Origin: an uncultured Oceanospirillaceae bacterium
GTDB taxonomy: Bacteria; Pseudomonadota; Gammaproteobacteria; Pseudomonadales; Balneatricaceae
Direction of reading: 5' to 3'
DNA: 64,000 nucleotides
Assembly: GCA_937138495.1 (NCBI GenBank)
Contig: CAKZPE010000019.1
Coordinates: 23,343-87,342, forward strand
The position numbers were made by a program, and so were the translations under genes. The number at the start of each line of letters is the position of its first letter. Positions within the stretch are counted from its first letter, which is position 1. Below, one piece after another: positions 51,744 through 59,567 of this stretch. The notes below the pieces were generated by a model. That model had not been told where the DNA came from and did not search any database. It saw nothing but the letters and a program-made list of their open reading frames with translations.

Positions 51744-52430
51744 ATGGGAATTTTAGGAAACATTGTTAAGGCATTTAAGGGCGGCGCCAGCGAAGTGGGT
51801 GAAGCGATTGTTGATGCCAATGCAGTACGTATTCTTGAGCAGGAAATTCGTGAAGCAGATCAGGCTATCCATAAAGCTAAACAATCATTAACTCAGCTTA
51901 AAGCGACCGAAATAAAGCTTAAACGTGAAGTAAGTAGTCTTGCCCAGGATATCGCAGATTACGAAGCAAAGGCTATACAGGCCCTTGAGCAAGGAAAAGA
52001 AGATCTTGCCCGTGAAGTTGCCGAACGTATTGCTGATATTGAAGCGGAGCACAATGATAAAGCTGCCGAATTCAGCACGCTAAAGGATGAAGTAAGCGGC
52101 ATTAATAACATGATTCGTAAGCGCGAACAGGTTATTCAAAAAAATAAGCGAGAGCTCGACAAGATCAAAACCGTTGAGCAATTGCAGAAAACGACCGCAA
52201 AAATGTCAACTAACTTCGCCGCTACCGGTAACAGTCAGCACCGTGTTTCTGACGCACTGGACCGGGTTAAAGCCAAGCAACAAAACTGGCGCGATAAAGT
52301 GGAAGCAGGGCAGTGGATGGAAGAACAGGCGTCCGGGTCAGACCTTGATAACAAGTTAAAAGCCGAAGGTATTGGGGAAACCAGCTCCGGAGCTGATGAT
52401 ATATTGGCGCGTTTAAAAGCCAAAAAATAA
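51744..52430 (+). CDS. PspA/IM30-family protein (YjfJ-like)
   Basis: This is a coiled-coil membrane-repair protein of the ESCRT-III-related PspA/Vipp1 family. An amphipathic N-terminal segment (ILGNIVKAFKGG) is followed by long Ala/Glu/Lys-rich helices over residues ~20-170 (EIKLKREVSSLAQDIADYEAK). The C-terminal ~30 residues (SGADDILARLKAKK) form the terminal helix seen in YjfJ. It would bind stressed inner membrane and oligomerise. No PspF/PspBC genes are present, so control must differ from the classic phage-shock system. Confidence 0.9.
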   Translation: MGILGNIVKAFKGGASEVGEAIVDANAVRILEQEIREADQAIHKAKQSLTQLKATEIKLKREVSSLAQDIADYEAKAIQALEQGKEDLAREVAERIADIEAEHNDKAAEFSTLKDEVSGINNMIRKREQVIQKNKRELDKIKTVEQLQKTTAKMSTNFAATGNSQHRVSDALDRVKAKQQNWRDKVEAGQWMEEQASGSDLDNKLKAEGIGETSSGADDILARLKAKK

Positions 52431-52448
52431 TCCACAACTGCCGGACAC

Positions 52449-52471
52449 AAAGGGAGCGATATGCTCCCTTT
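52449..52471 (+). terminator. Hairpin after the PspA-like gene
   Basis: AAAGGGAGC-GATAT-GCTCCCTTT is a perfect 9-bp stem followed by GCTTTC. It could act as an attenuator or partial terminator before the next gene. Confidence 0.6.
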
Positions 52472-52530
52472 GCTTTCATTCTGCTACATAAGTATTTTCT
52501 GTTGCCCGCTTTCTTGCCAAGGAGTTTAGC

Positions 52531-53166
52531 GTGTTTAAAAAATTATTCGGTTTTGGTAATAAACAAGAACCCCGTCAACTAACATCAGTTAGCCAGTTAG
52601 AGCAGCGAGATATTATTACCTTTAAACATCGCCAGATATTGCCTGAAAATTTACAGGGCGGCTCTTTTGAAGTCACTAAGGTAGCAAGTTACCAATACGA
52701 TGATGGTTCTGTTAAAGAACTCACCCTTCGTGATGAACATAATGTCAGTTATTTTCTGGCCCTTGAAGATAACGATGGTGATCCTCAGTTAGCCCTCAGC
52801 CGAAAGCTTCCCCGTAAGCAAGTATTGAGCATATTTAACGAAGATGATTTTGCAGATCTTTGGCAGCCAGGTTTTAGTGAGCTTGTTTGTCAGACGACGC
52901 CTGATGAGCTTGCTGGGTGGCTTAACGGCAGTTATCAACAAACGGTCAATGAGGGTGAAGCTTACTACTATGAACGAGACCTTCAGCTAGCTTCAGCATC
53001 TGCTTATCAGGATGATGACGGTGAACCACTGCGTTACCATGAGTGCGAAGGTGCTGATGACCGTTATGGATTAAATATCGAAGTCTGGAGTGATGGCAGC
53101 ACAGATGTCGCTGTTACCATATATTGCCCTGTCGACATCATAGAGGCATTTCATCCGCATGACTAA
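52531..53166 (+). CDS. YjfK-like protein (DUF2491/DUF4178-type)
   Basis: This cytosolic acidic protein of 211 residues starts with GTG behind AAGGAG. MFKKLFGFGNKQEP and the beta-rich segments (GGSFEVTKVASYQYDDG, LTLRDEHNVSYFLALED) fit YjfK-type proteins that accompany YjfJ (PspA-like). The exact Pfam label is uncertain by eye. It overlaps the next gene by 8 bases, showing coupling. A role in the same membrane response is inferred from context. Confidence 0.72.
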   Translation: MFKKLFGFGNKQEPRQLTSVSQLEQRDIITFKHRQILPENLQGGSFEVTKVASYQYDDGSVKELTLRDEHNVSYFLALEDNDGDPQLALSRKLPRKQVLSIFNEDDFADLWQPGFSELVCQTTPDELAGWLNGSYQQTVNEGEAYYYERDLQLASASAYQDDDGEPLRYHECEGADDRYGLNIEVWSDGSTDVAVTIYCPVDIIEAFHPHD

Positions 53167-53476
53167 ATCCTTAAAGCCAAAATGGCAGGCTGAGTTGGCC
53201 GCGCTTAAAAAGATTCAGATGCATTTTGATTTTCAAGAAAACCTGCGTAAAAAAGTTCGTCTTGAAGCCGCTGAAGAAGATATGAATCCGAGTGATGTTA
53301 TTCGTAAGATTGCAGGTTTATCCTTCAGTAAGATACAACGTCCACGGATTGGCTTATCGTTAACTCCGGAAGATTTGGTTTATCTTGCCGAACGTTACAA
53401 TCTTGATCCTTCTGATGCCACTTCGGTTAAAAAGCGACTGCTATCAGAAGTTGAACAGCACTATACAAATGAATGA
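53159..53476 (+). CDS. Small ribbon-helix-helix-like protein
   Basis: This 105-residue protein of unknown function overlaps the YjfK-like gene by 8 bases. LRKKVRLEAAEEDMNPSDVIRKIAGL has the strand-helix-helix spacing of RHH/CopG DNA-binding proteins, followed by a second helical half (LTPEDLVYLAERYNLDPSD). If it is a DNA-binding protein, the palindromes before the DUF2170 gene are natural targets. This is inference; no family could be named with certainty. Confidence 0.55.
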   Translation: MTKSLKPKWQAELAALKKIQMHFDFQENLRKKVRLEAAEEDMNPSDVIRKIAGLSFSKIQRPRIGLSLTPEDLVYLAERYNLDPSDATSVKKRLLSEVEQHYTNE

Positions 53477-53527
53477 ATACCGTTAGATAGCCCCCAGCGG
53501 TTAATGGACTCCAGTGAATAATTCAAG

Positions 53528-54088
53528 ATGAACAAGCCTGTAGCAGCCACTCGCAAAATGCCAGTTGTGGTATACCTTCTCGCCATGATGTGGCTACTTT
53601 ATGGCATCGACACATTCATTTGGGACATCAGTTATTGGGGAATACAGCCCAGGAGCACGGCAGGGCTACCTGCAATGTTCGTTGCGCCCTGGTTACATCA
53701 CGGTTTATATCACCTTATCAGTAACAGTTTACCTTTCCTTATTCTCGGCAGCTTAGTGCAATGGCACAACCCGAAACAATTTTGGTTTGTAACTTTGTTC
53801 ATCATTATAGGTGGCGGTTTAGGCACTTGGTTATTTGGCTCAGCGGGCATCCATTTAGGCGCCAGTGGTTTGATCTTTGGATATTGGGCTTATCTGATCA
53901 CTAATGCTTACTATCAACGCACCTTTAAATCTATCGCTATCGGGCTGATCACCATTGTTTTTTATGGTGGTATGATCTTTAGTTTATTGGATCTGCGCAG
54001 TCATATTTCCTGGAGCGGTCATGTTTTTGGGGCGCTCGCAGGGTGTATGGTTGCCAGATGGTTCAAGTCTGATCGCCCGTTAAGTTAG
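53528..54088 (+). CDS. Rhomboid-family intramembrane serine protease
   Basis: This is a six-helix inner-membrane protease. HGLYHLISNSLPFLILGS gives the HxxxN of helix 2, GASGLIFGYWAY the catalytic serine in GxSG, and SWSGHVFGALAG the catalytic histidine. All key residues are present. It cuts membrane proteins within or near the bilayer. It closes the membrane-stress operon (51-base gap after the RHH-like gene) and is a plausible quality-control partner of PspA; the substrate is unknown. Just beyond it the island begins. Confidence 0.9.
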   Translation: MNKPVAATRKMPVVVYLLAMMWLLYGIDTFIWDISYWGIQPRSTAGLPAMFVAPWLHHGLYHLISNSLPFLILGSLVQWHNPKQFWFVTLFIIIGGGLGTWLFGSAGIHLGASGLIFGYWAYLITNAYYQRTFKSIAIGLITIVFYGGMIFSLLDLRSHISWSGHVFGALAGCMVARWFKSDRPLS

Positions 54089-54184
54089 GCTTAAAAATAT
54101 GTCTGGGCAGTCCAGTTTAATGTAGTACGGTGTCTGCTAAAGACTGGCCGATTCACTGCTTATATATCAAGACTTTAGAAGTGG

Positions 54185-54236
54185 TACCGGTGGGCGGACT
54201 TGAACCGCCACGCCCGAAGGCAACGGATTTTGAATC
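54185..54236 (-). repeat. att-like direct repeat: 3' half of tRNA-Leu(CAA), copy 1
   Basis: Read on the minus strand, this 52-base block runs from the CAA anticodon stem-loop through a long variable arm and the T-arm (GGTTCAAGTCCGCC) into the acceptor end; CCA follows in this copy (54182-54184). The 5' half of the tRNA is missing, so it is not a functional gene. An identical copy lies 1,206 bases to the right. Tyrosine recombinases often use this half of a tRNA gene as att core. Confidence 0.85.
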
Positions 54237-54297
54237 TTGAAAAAAATCCGCCTGCAGGCTACGCAATCCGAGGGTTTAAGGGAAAATGCCACAATTT

Positions 54298-54317
54298 TTG
54301 ACAGCAATTTGACAACA
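54298..54317. repeat. 20-bp direct repeat (possible integrase arm site), copy 1
   Basis: TTGACAGCAATTTGACAACA matches 55321-55340 in 19 of 20 bases, in the same orientation. It lies about 60 bases inside the left tRNA fragment. Position and repetition fit arm-type integrase binding sites, which is inference. Confidence 0.5.
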
Positions 54318-54495
54318 TTTTCGGGCTAAATAAGTACCTGGTTTTCGAATATTATAAAGAGTGAGGTTTTGAGTCAGCTAAGTGTCAATAGGGGACATTA
54401 ACGCCTCAATAAACAGCGGTCTGTGGCGAAGCCATGTCTAGGTTGCTTGGCGTTAAAAACGCGCATTTAATTGACTTACTATGTGCTAACTACAG

Positions 54496-54846
54496 TTAGT
54501 CAACTTCTTTAAGTAACTTATGAATGTGAGGCAATACATGGTCAACCCATATTTCATTTGCCATTTTATCGAGGTCACTGTCCGAAAAAATTTTCTTCGT
54601 TGTATCGTAATACTCTTTATATTCTAGAAGAAACCAAGTTGCAGCTATCTGCTCAGCTAAGTTTGGTGTGGTTGAATCTGCTCGTTTACCGGAAATAACT
54701 CCAATTAAGTCCATGTAAGTTTTATAGCGCTTTTCTTTTAACTCTCGATTTCGAGCATCAATCCACTTAACAAAGACAAAGAGCCCTGCTAGGGAAACTG
54801 TAAATACACTTATTAAATCTTTATTCTGTGTAATAAAATCTAACAT
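54496..54846 (-). CDS. Small membrane protein of unknown function in the mini-element
   Basis: This is a 116-residue protein with one N-terminal membrane helix (LISVFTVSLAGLFVFVKWI), then a charged helical domain. The start at 54846 (MLDFITQNKDL) has AGGAG upstream; the longer ORF reading lacks a ribosome site and has a G-rich stretch. It is the only plausible gene between the two tRNA fragments, so it may be cargo of a small integrated element. I do not recognise a family. Confidence 0.5.
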   Translation of the reverse strand: MLDFITQNKDLISVFTVSLAGLFVFVKWIDARNRELKEKRYKTYMDLIGVISGKRADSTTPNLAEQIAATWFLLEYKEYYDTTKKIFSDSDLDKMANEIWVDHVLPHIHKLLKEVD

Positions 54847-55320
54847 CTTAAATGCTATCTCCTTGAGTAAGCATATAACGCCTTGCGAAGGGGGGGGGGC
54901 GATGCAACGGGTACTCCAGCTACCCACCAAATTTAACTATATCGTATTAATTGCTATGACGTTTGGGTAGACGGCTAGCTTTGGAAAACGCATTGGCTTT
55001 AGCAAAACTTTTGGGGGTTAAGAAAAGCTCTACCATGCGGTACCAATCATAGAAGAAATTGTCAGTTTCTGACACGCATCAGTAGTATATGGTTGAGCAT
55101 GTTGTATGTCTGCTTTGGGTTGTTGGTTCGGTAGGGGGAAGGTAACAAACGACCTGTAGTGCCAAGATGGAGTGCAAAACACAACAAATAAGAACAGAGA
55201 TTGAGTATACGGACTGCTAACCAAGAAAATTAAGAGTAAATTGAAATGTTCTCTTGGGACTTGAGGGGACAGAATTAAGGAGTTAATTCGTTGTCTTTTT
55301 AAAAGGCCCAAATCTCAAAA

Positions 55321-55340
55321 TTGACAGCAATTTAACAACA
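55321..55340. repeat. 20-bp direct repeat (possible integrase arm site), copy 2
   Basis: TTGACAGCAATTTAACAACA matches copy 1 with one change (G to A). It lies about 50 bases left of the second tRNA fragment, so the two copies are just inside the two att-like repeats. Confidence 0.5.
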
Positions 55341-55390
55341 ATTGACATTAATATCGAAGAAAAGTTAGCGGTCGCTAACCCTGTAAGTGT

Positions 55391-55442
55391 TACCGGTGGG
55401 CGGACTTGAACCGCCACGCCCGAAGGCAACGGATTTTGAATC
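55391..55442 (-). repeat. att-like direct repeat: 3' half of tRNA-Leu(CAA), copy 2
   Basis: This is identical over 52 bases to 54185-54236. Here the CCA end is absent (TGTTACC instead of TGGTACC), and the sequence beyond the anticodon again does not continue as a tRNA. It marks the left edge of the next element, which carries the LeuRS-Nudix cluster. An intact tRNA-Leu is expected at the far right end of that element, outside the window. Confidence 0.85.
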
Positions 55443-55676
55443 ACCCGTAAAGCCCTGTATTTTATGAGGTATTCATGGAAGCCGTTGCTTAGTTCAGCTG
55501 CCAACTATAGAGTTTAATAGATATTGTTGGATAAAAGTATATTGTAAAGCGTATAGAATCTGCACAGCAGGATATTGTAAATGAGCTCGACCACCCTATA
55601 GGGTAATGTACCCCCTATTTCAAGTTGCATCTATAAATAAATATTTAGCTCCATTAAAAATGAATTTCATCATTGG

Positions 55677-56417
55677 CTATTTTTTTGATTGCAATAGCGC
55701 TATTAATGCATCATCAAATTCTTCAGGATTTGTATTAAGTTCATTTTTGAGCCCTGTTAGAGTGTATTTTTTCTGATGAGCACTTTTTTTCAGAGGTACC
55801 AAGTATTCAGAATAATTTGCCACCATGAACTTTAAATCTTCGGTAAAATTATTAGGGTTTTCTTCTAATTCGAACTTTAGTTCGTCCATGGAGTACGACA
55901 TTACTCCTTGACTTTCGCCATCAACAAAGCTGATAGGTCCGTCATAATAACCAACATACATCCCTGTCATATAGGGTTGCTCTATAATCTGGCCATTACT
56001 TGAAACACGAATAGACAGAAATTCTTCTAGTAAATCGATTCGATAAAAAATCCCAACGGTTGATAAATCAGTCGTTCGGTATGCTTTTCTATACTCTTCT
56101 TTTTCAACAAGTGCTGCTGGGAACCCAAGCTCTTCAGCGCATTCTTTAACAACAGTGAGAGCATAGCTATCACCAGCTTTTACATGCCCACCAATTGATT
56201 TGTCTAACAAACCAGGGTTGGACTTCTTATTTCTCGCGCGATACTGGAGATAAATTCTACCATCTGAATTTAAAAGCATTAGCCTGATTGCTTTTAACTT
56301 ACGGGTGATTTTCTTAGTATCTTTATATTCAGCTTTAATTTCCTTCTCGAACTCCTTTCTGTCTTGGAGTGCGAGTAAATCACCTTCTAAATCATAAACT
56401 TCTACAATCTCAGCCAT
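55677..56417 (-). CDS. Nudix hydrolase, IPP-isomerase/YfcD-like
   Basis: This cytosolic Nudix enzyme is 246 residues from the ATG at 56417, which has GGAG upstream. LLDKSIGGHVKAGDSY leads into the Nudix box, with KECAEELGF as the catalytic helix. The box reads G-x5-D-x7-K-E-x2-EELGF, with conservative E-to-D and R-to-K changes but intact metal-binding glutamates. The upstream LQYRARNKKSNPGLLDKS pattern is that of IDI/YfcD-type Nudix proteins. The C-terminal ~90 residues contain two similar segments ending in NPNNFTEDLK and NPEEFDDALI. It is the last gene of a three-gene operon; the substrate is unknown. Confidence 0.82.
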   Translation of the reverse strand: MAEIVEVYDLEGDLLALQDRKEFEKEIKAEYKDTKKITRKLKAIRLMLLNSDGRIYLQYRARNKKSNPGLLDKSIGGHVKAGDSYALTVVKECAEELGFPAALVEKEEYRKAYRTTDLSTVGIFYRIDLLEEFLSIRVSSNGQIIEQPYMTGMYVGYYDGPISFVDGESQGVMSYSMDELKFELEENPNNFTEDLKFMVANYSEYLVPLKKSAHQKKYTLTGLKNELNTNPEEFDDALIALLQSKK

Positions 56418-56436
56418 TATGGACTCCTCATTAAAA

Positions 56437-57597
56437 CTAATAACAGTAATGCTCAAGCAGATTCGATGCTTGGTCATATAAATCTTCTTTTTCAGCAGTG
56501 TTCAAAAGTACATGATCGTATATGGATATATTTTCTATGTAATCTTGCTGTAATTCTTTGATACCGCTTAACCTTGCTTGGTACTCGGTATTGCTTATCC
56601 CGCTTATAATCATTTTTTTTTGGATTTCATCGATATTAAAGCTGGCATGAAGGTGCAGAACTGAACAAAGACTTCCAAAGTTTTGTTTTAAGCGTTTTAT
56701 TACATCAAGATCACTGACAACTACTAACGCGATCTTTCCATCTGAAAAAATACTCCATAGCTCTTCAGTGCTAATGGAATATATGTAGCCTTGCCGTGTG
56801 TACTGGATGTCATAGCGATCCGGGATACCTTTTGGAAAATGTAGGAGTTCATCAGCATCCCCTTTACGCTTCGGGCGATTAGATCCTTTTTGATACATGT
56901 TTACTTTTTGGGCATCCATTTGTTGAAGTGCTTTTACCAATTCATCTTTACCGGAGTACGAAGCACCAGCAATAACAAACAGCTTTAATGGTGATAACTG
57001 GCGTCTAGTCTCCAAGTGATGATCATGGATAATACCATCAACCTGCTTTTCCAAATCACTAAAGCTACCAATATTTAAGATAGTGTAAGTTATAAGAGCA
57101 CTGTTCTCGATATATCGGCTATGCGTGGTTTTTATCTTATTAATACGTTTTTCAATATCCTTTGCCAGAACAGTCGAGTCAATGTCTGTGTGTCGTTCAG
57201 CAGCAAGTAATCGTATACTGTCGCTATTAACATTTGAATGTACATATATTGTTCGAGCAAGGCTTCCGAATTTTCGTAAGAGTAGCTTGATTGTCCTCAT
57301 GTCATTAACAATGACTGCAACACTTTTACCTTTCTTAAAGCACGACCAAACGGCTTCCGAACGGAATCCGTAATCAGTTCCATACTGAGTATAACGAACA
57401 TCGACATCATCAGAGATGGCATTGACATGAACAACCTCAAATGAGTCATTTTGTCGCTTAGCACGCGTAGTTTCTTTTGCAATTATTTCGATTTTTTCTG
57501 CATAGCACCGCTTCATATAATGAAGTACGGATGACTTACCACTACCAGGAGCACCGAAAAGTAAATAAAATTTTGGCGGCGTTTGGGTATCAATCAT
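56437..57597 (-). CDS. Tandem guanylate-kinase-like P-loop protein
   Basis: This 386-residue protein contains two guanylate-kinase-like domains. The first (~8-190) has Walker A GAPGSGKSS and the GK substrate region TTRAKRQND. The second (~205-385) has GASYSGKDE, in which the usual Ser/Thr after GK is Asp, and SNRPKRKGD aligned with TTRAKRQND. Both carry YGTDYGF / QGYIYSI and a conserved LLRKFGSLARTIYVHS / LKQNFGSLCSVLHLH segment. The first unit looks active, the second degenerate. The start overlaps the upstream regulator gene by 8 bases. It may phosphorylate a nucleotide or nucleotide-like product; the substrate is unknown. Confidence 0.8.
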   Translation of the reverse strand: MIDTQTPPKFYLLFGAPGSGKSSVLHYMKRCYAEKIEIIAKETTRAKRQNDSFEVVHVNAISDDVDVRYTQYGTDYGFRSEAVWSCFKKGKSVAVIVNDMRTIKLLLRKFGSLARTIYVHSNVNSDSIRLLAAERHTDIDSTVLAKDIEKRINKIKTTHSRYIENSALITYTILNIGSFSDLEKQVDGIIHDHHLETRRQLSPLKLFVIAGASYSGKDELVKALQQMDAQKVNMYQKGSNRPKRKGDADELLHFPKGIPDRYDIQYTRQGYIYSISTEELWSIFSDGKIALVVVSDLDVIKRLKQNFGSLCSVLHLHASFNIDEIQKKMIISGISNTEYQARLSGIKELQQDYIENISIYDHVLLNTAEKEDLYDQASNLLEHYCY

Positions 57598-59275
57598 CGC
57601 CACTGTCTCCTAATACGGTACGAATTCCTAGTGATATATTGCAAAGCTGGGAGAACAGATCATCCTCCTTACCGTTTGAATAGAAATAAGTCCCGAGATC
57701 GTTGGTGGTAGCGCTTGGTAATACATCGCTTCCGAGCTCCATGCTCACAGGAATCCACTTAAAGATTGATTGGTCAACATAGTTTTTATCAAACTCATTG
57801 GTCTGTGTTGCGAAGTCGCGATCACAAATGACGATGAAAATGTTCGCGTACATATGCGGATGATTTCTGATCAAATTAACTTCTTCTTTTCTAGGGCCTG
57901 GAAATGACCACAGTGCCCCATCTCGGCGATTTAACTCGAACGTGTACCACGGACTGCTGTCCTCTAAGCACTCTGAGAGACCTTTTGGTCCACGCCAATC
58001 ACCAAGGTTCACTAGTTCTCGAGGCTCAGTAACAATTCTTCCTGCAGTGTAATTAATAGTAGATATAATTTGATTGAAAACTTCTCGATTAACACAGCGC
58101 CTCAAAGCATGTGCGGGCGAATGATCGGCGGAACGTATAATCGATCCACAGGATTTATCATAGAGGTTAATATTATCCCTATCGAGTCTTTCGTCTCGGT
58201 AGCGAAGTAGCATTCGGCCTTTCCGGTCGAATACAATGCCGTGAACTACGCGCTGCTGTAATGTTGGATCTTGCTCTAAAGTACTTCGCCTTACCAGGCC
58301 TCGGTAGGTTATACCATTGTTGCTATAAACAGGGACTTTCGCTTCTTCTTCTTCAGGTCTACCAACAAATTTACTAGCTTTGTTGTTATTGTCACCAGCC
58401 AAACGCCAAATGTACTTTATATAGTCACGATATTGCTCATACCCTGCGTTAGGGTATTTGGCATCGAATGTGATGGTATGAGCCCCTGTAGCGCGTAGAT
58501 GAGTTCGCGGCGTTACGTAGAGAGTGTCGTCAACTTGGATAATATTTGTATAGATAGGGAAGTCACAATCGAACAGGTATAGACGGTTTAATACCTGGCC
58601 CGCATTCTGACAACCCTTTTGGCTTAGGTGATTTTCGACTTGGTCCTTCAGTTCTCGAACTAACTTTTCATGCTTTTGCACCAAGGTTTCGAAGGGTCGA
58701 GCATCACTTTCTTTTTTTTCATCCAAAGATGCTGATCGCCAAAATAAATTTTGAGGTGTTTCAATGAACAGTGAGATTTTTAGTTCGTTATTATTAAGTA
58801 GATGGTTAGCTAAAGAGCGGTACCATCCCAAATTCAATTTGGTCGAAGAAATGCTACCGATAAATGTAATGCTGTGTTGGGCGGACTCCATATCTCGTTC
58901 AATTACATTGTCCATTTCTCCGCGGTTAAAAGCGACTCTATGGTTAATCATGGAGCAGCGGAGCTTCATTAAATCAAAGATGCGAGGATTATCATCTGAT
59001 AGCGCTGCTTGATGGACAGACTCAGGATCACCGTGTCGTTTGGCTCCTTTAAGGAATTTCGTCGGATTCAACGCAGTAATAAATGCATCTAACAAGTCTT
59101 TCACATTGGATTCTGTCAAAGGACTAGGGTTTTCAGACTTTGGAGCAATTAGATTGCTGATTGTTTGTGGGCTTACAGGGCGAGGGAAGCTGTTGCCTAG
59201 TAGAGTCTGTGAGACTCGGTGTCGATCCATTGCATCTTTAAGTTCTTTCCGTAAGTCAAATTTATCCTGTTCCAT
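57590..59275 (-). CDS. HTH regulator with sensor region and degenerate Nudix domain
   Basis: This 561-residue protein begins the minus-strand operon. Residues ~8-85 look like an XRE-type helix-turn-helix (VSQTLLGNSFPRPVSPQTISNLI). A middle region (~115-300) resembles PLD-like sensor folds of HTH regulators (SITFIGSISSTKLNLGWYRSLANHLL). The C-terminal half (~335-520) is an IDI-like Nudix domain (GIVFDRKGRMLLRYRDE, YDKSCGSI). Its box (ALRRCVNREVFNQ) lacks the catalytic EExG, so it likely binds rather than hydrolyses a ligand, as in NrtR-type regulators. It probably controls the divergent LeuRS operon and itself. Confidence 0.75.
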   Translation of the reverse strand: MEQDKFDLRKELKDAMDRHRVSQTLLGNSFPRPVSPQTISNLIAPKSENPSPLTESNVKDLLDAFITALNPTKFLKGAKRHGDPESVHQAALSDDNPRIFDLMKLRCSMINHRVAFNRGEMDNVIERDMESAQHSITFIGSISSTKLNLGWYRSLANHLLNNNELKISLFIETPQNLFWRSASLDEKKESDARPFETLVQKHEKLVRELKDQVENHLSQKGCQNAGQVLNRLYLFDCDFPIYTNIIQVDDTLYVTPRTHLRATGAHTITFDAKYPNAGYEQYRDYIKYIWRLAGDNNNKASKFVGRPEEEEAKVPVYSNNGITYRGLVRRSTLEQDPTLQQRVVHGIVFDRKGRMLLRYRDERLDRDNINLYDKSCGSIIRSADHSPAHALRRCVNREVFNQIISTINYTAGRIVTEPRELVNLGDWRGPKGLSECLEDSSPWYTFELNRRDGALWSFPGPRKEEVNLIRNHPHMYANIFIVICDRDFATQTNEFDKNYVDQSIFKWIPVSMELGSDVLPSATTNDLGTYFYSNGKEDDLFSQLCNISLGIRTVLGDSGDD

Positions 59276-59567
59276 TGATCTTCCAATTGCTGTTACGAAA
59301 AAATCGCAGTTTTTACCTAATTACTGAATGTTTAGGTAGTTTTGACGGTATTACTATATCGATAAAATATGGAATTTGTCAATTATTGGGTGATACTTGA
59401 AATAAATACTAATAAAAAATATTTTTTTGTAGAAAATATAGATGTCTAATTTCTTTTCTCTACACCGTTTTTAACAAAACCCTAAAATGTGGTTGATTTT
59501 GCATGTTTCACCATGTAGTTTTATTAGTATTAAGAGCGCGAAATTAATCCTATCAGGGGAGCTTGCT
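59276..59567. promoter_or_regulatory. Divergent control region of the LeuRS-Nudix cluster
   Basis: This ~290-base AT-rich gap separates the minus-strand regulator operon from the plus-strand operon. It contains the perfect dyad TACCTAA-N11-TTAGGTA (59314-59338) about 40 bases upstream of the regulator start, a good candidate operator for the HTH protein. A/T runs further right may serve promoters. Confidence 0.55.
59314..59338. promoter_or_regulatory. Candidate operator, 7-bp-arm dyad
   Basis: TACCTAA and TTAGGTA are perfect inverted arms separated by 11 bases. The position just upstream of the HTH-Nudix regulator gene fits an autoregulatory site. Confidence 0.5.

Larger units (their letters stand above)
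54847..55676. other. Gene-poor junction of two element ends
   Basis: This ~830-base stretch contains the second tRNA-Leu fragment and the second 20-bp repeat. The minus ORFs of 93 and 73 codons lack ribosome sites and read through the att repeat, so I treat them as chance. Composition is AT-rich and irregular, and a run of nine G occurs nearby at ~54891. Confidence 0.5.

Noticed and set aside
54182-54236. Functional tRNA-Leu gene
   Set aside because: Only the 3' half from the anticodon loop onward is present; no D-arm or 5' acceptor strand follows.
55030-55504. Minus-strand ORFs of 93 and 73 codons
   Set aside because: No ribosome sites or family resemblance; one reads through the tRNA-Leu repeat.
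59487-59567. Extended N-terminus of the 150-codon ORF
   Set aside because: The AGGGGAG ribosome site points to the ATG at 59568, and the upstream part is leader sequence.
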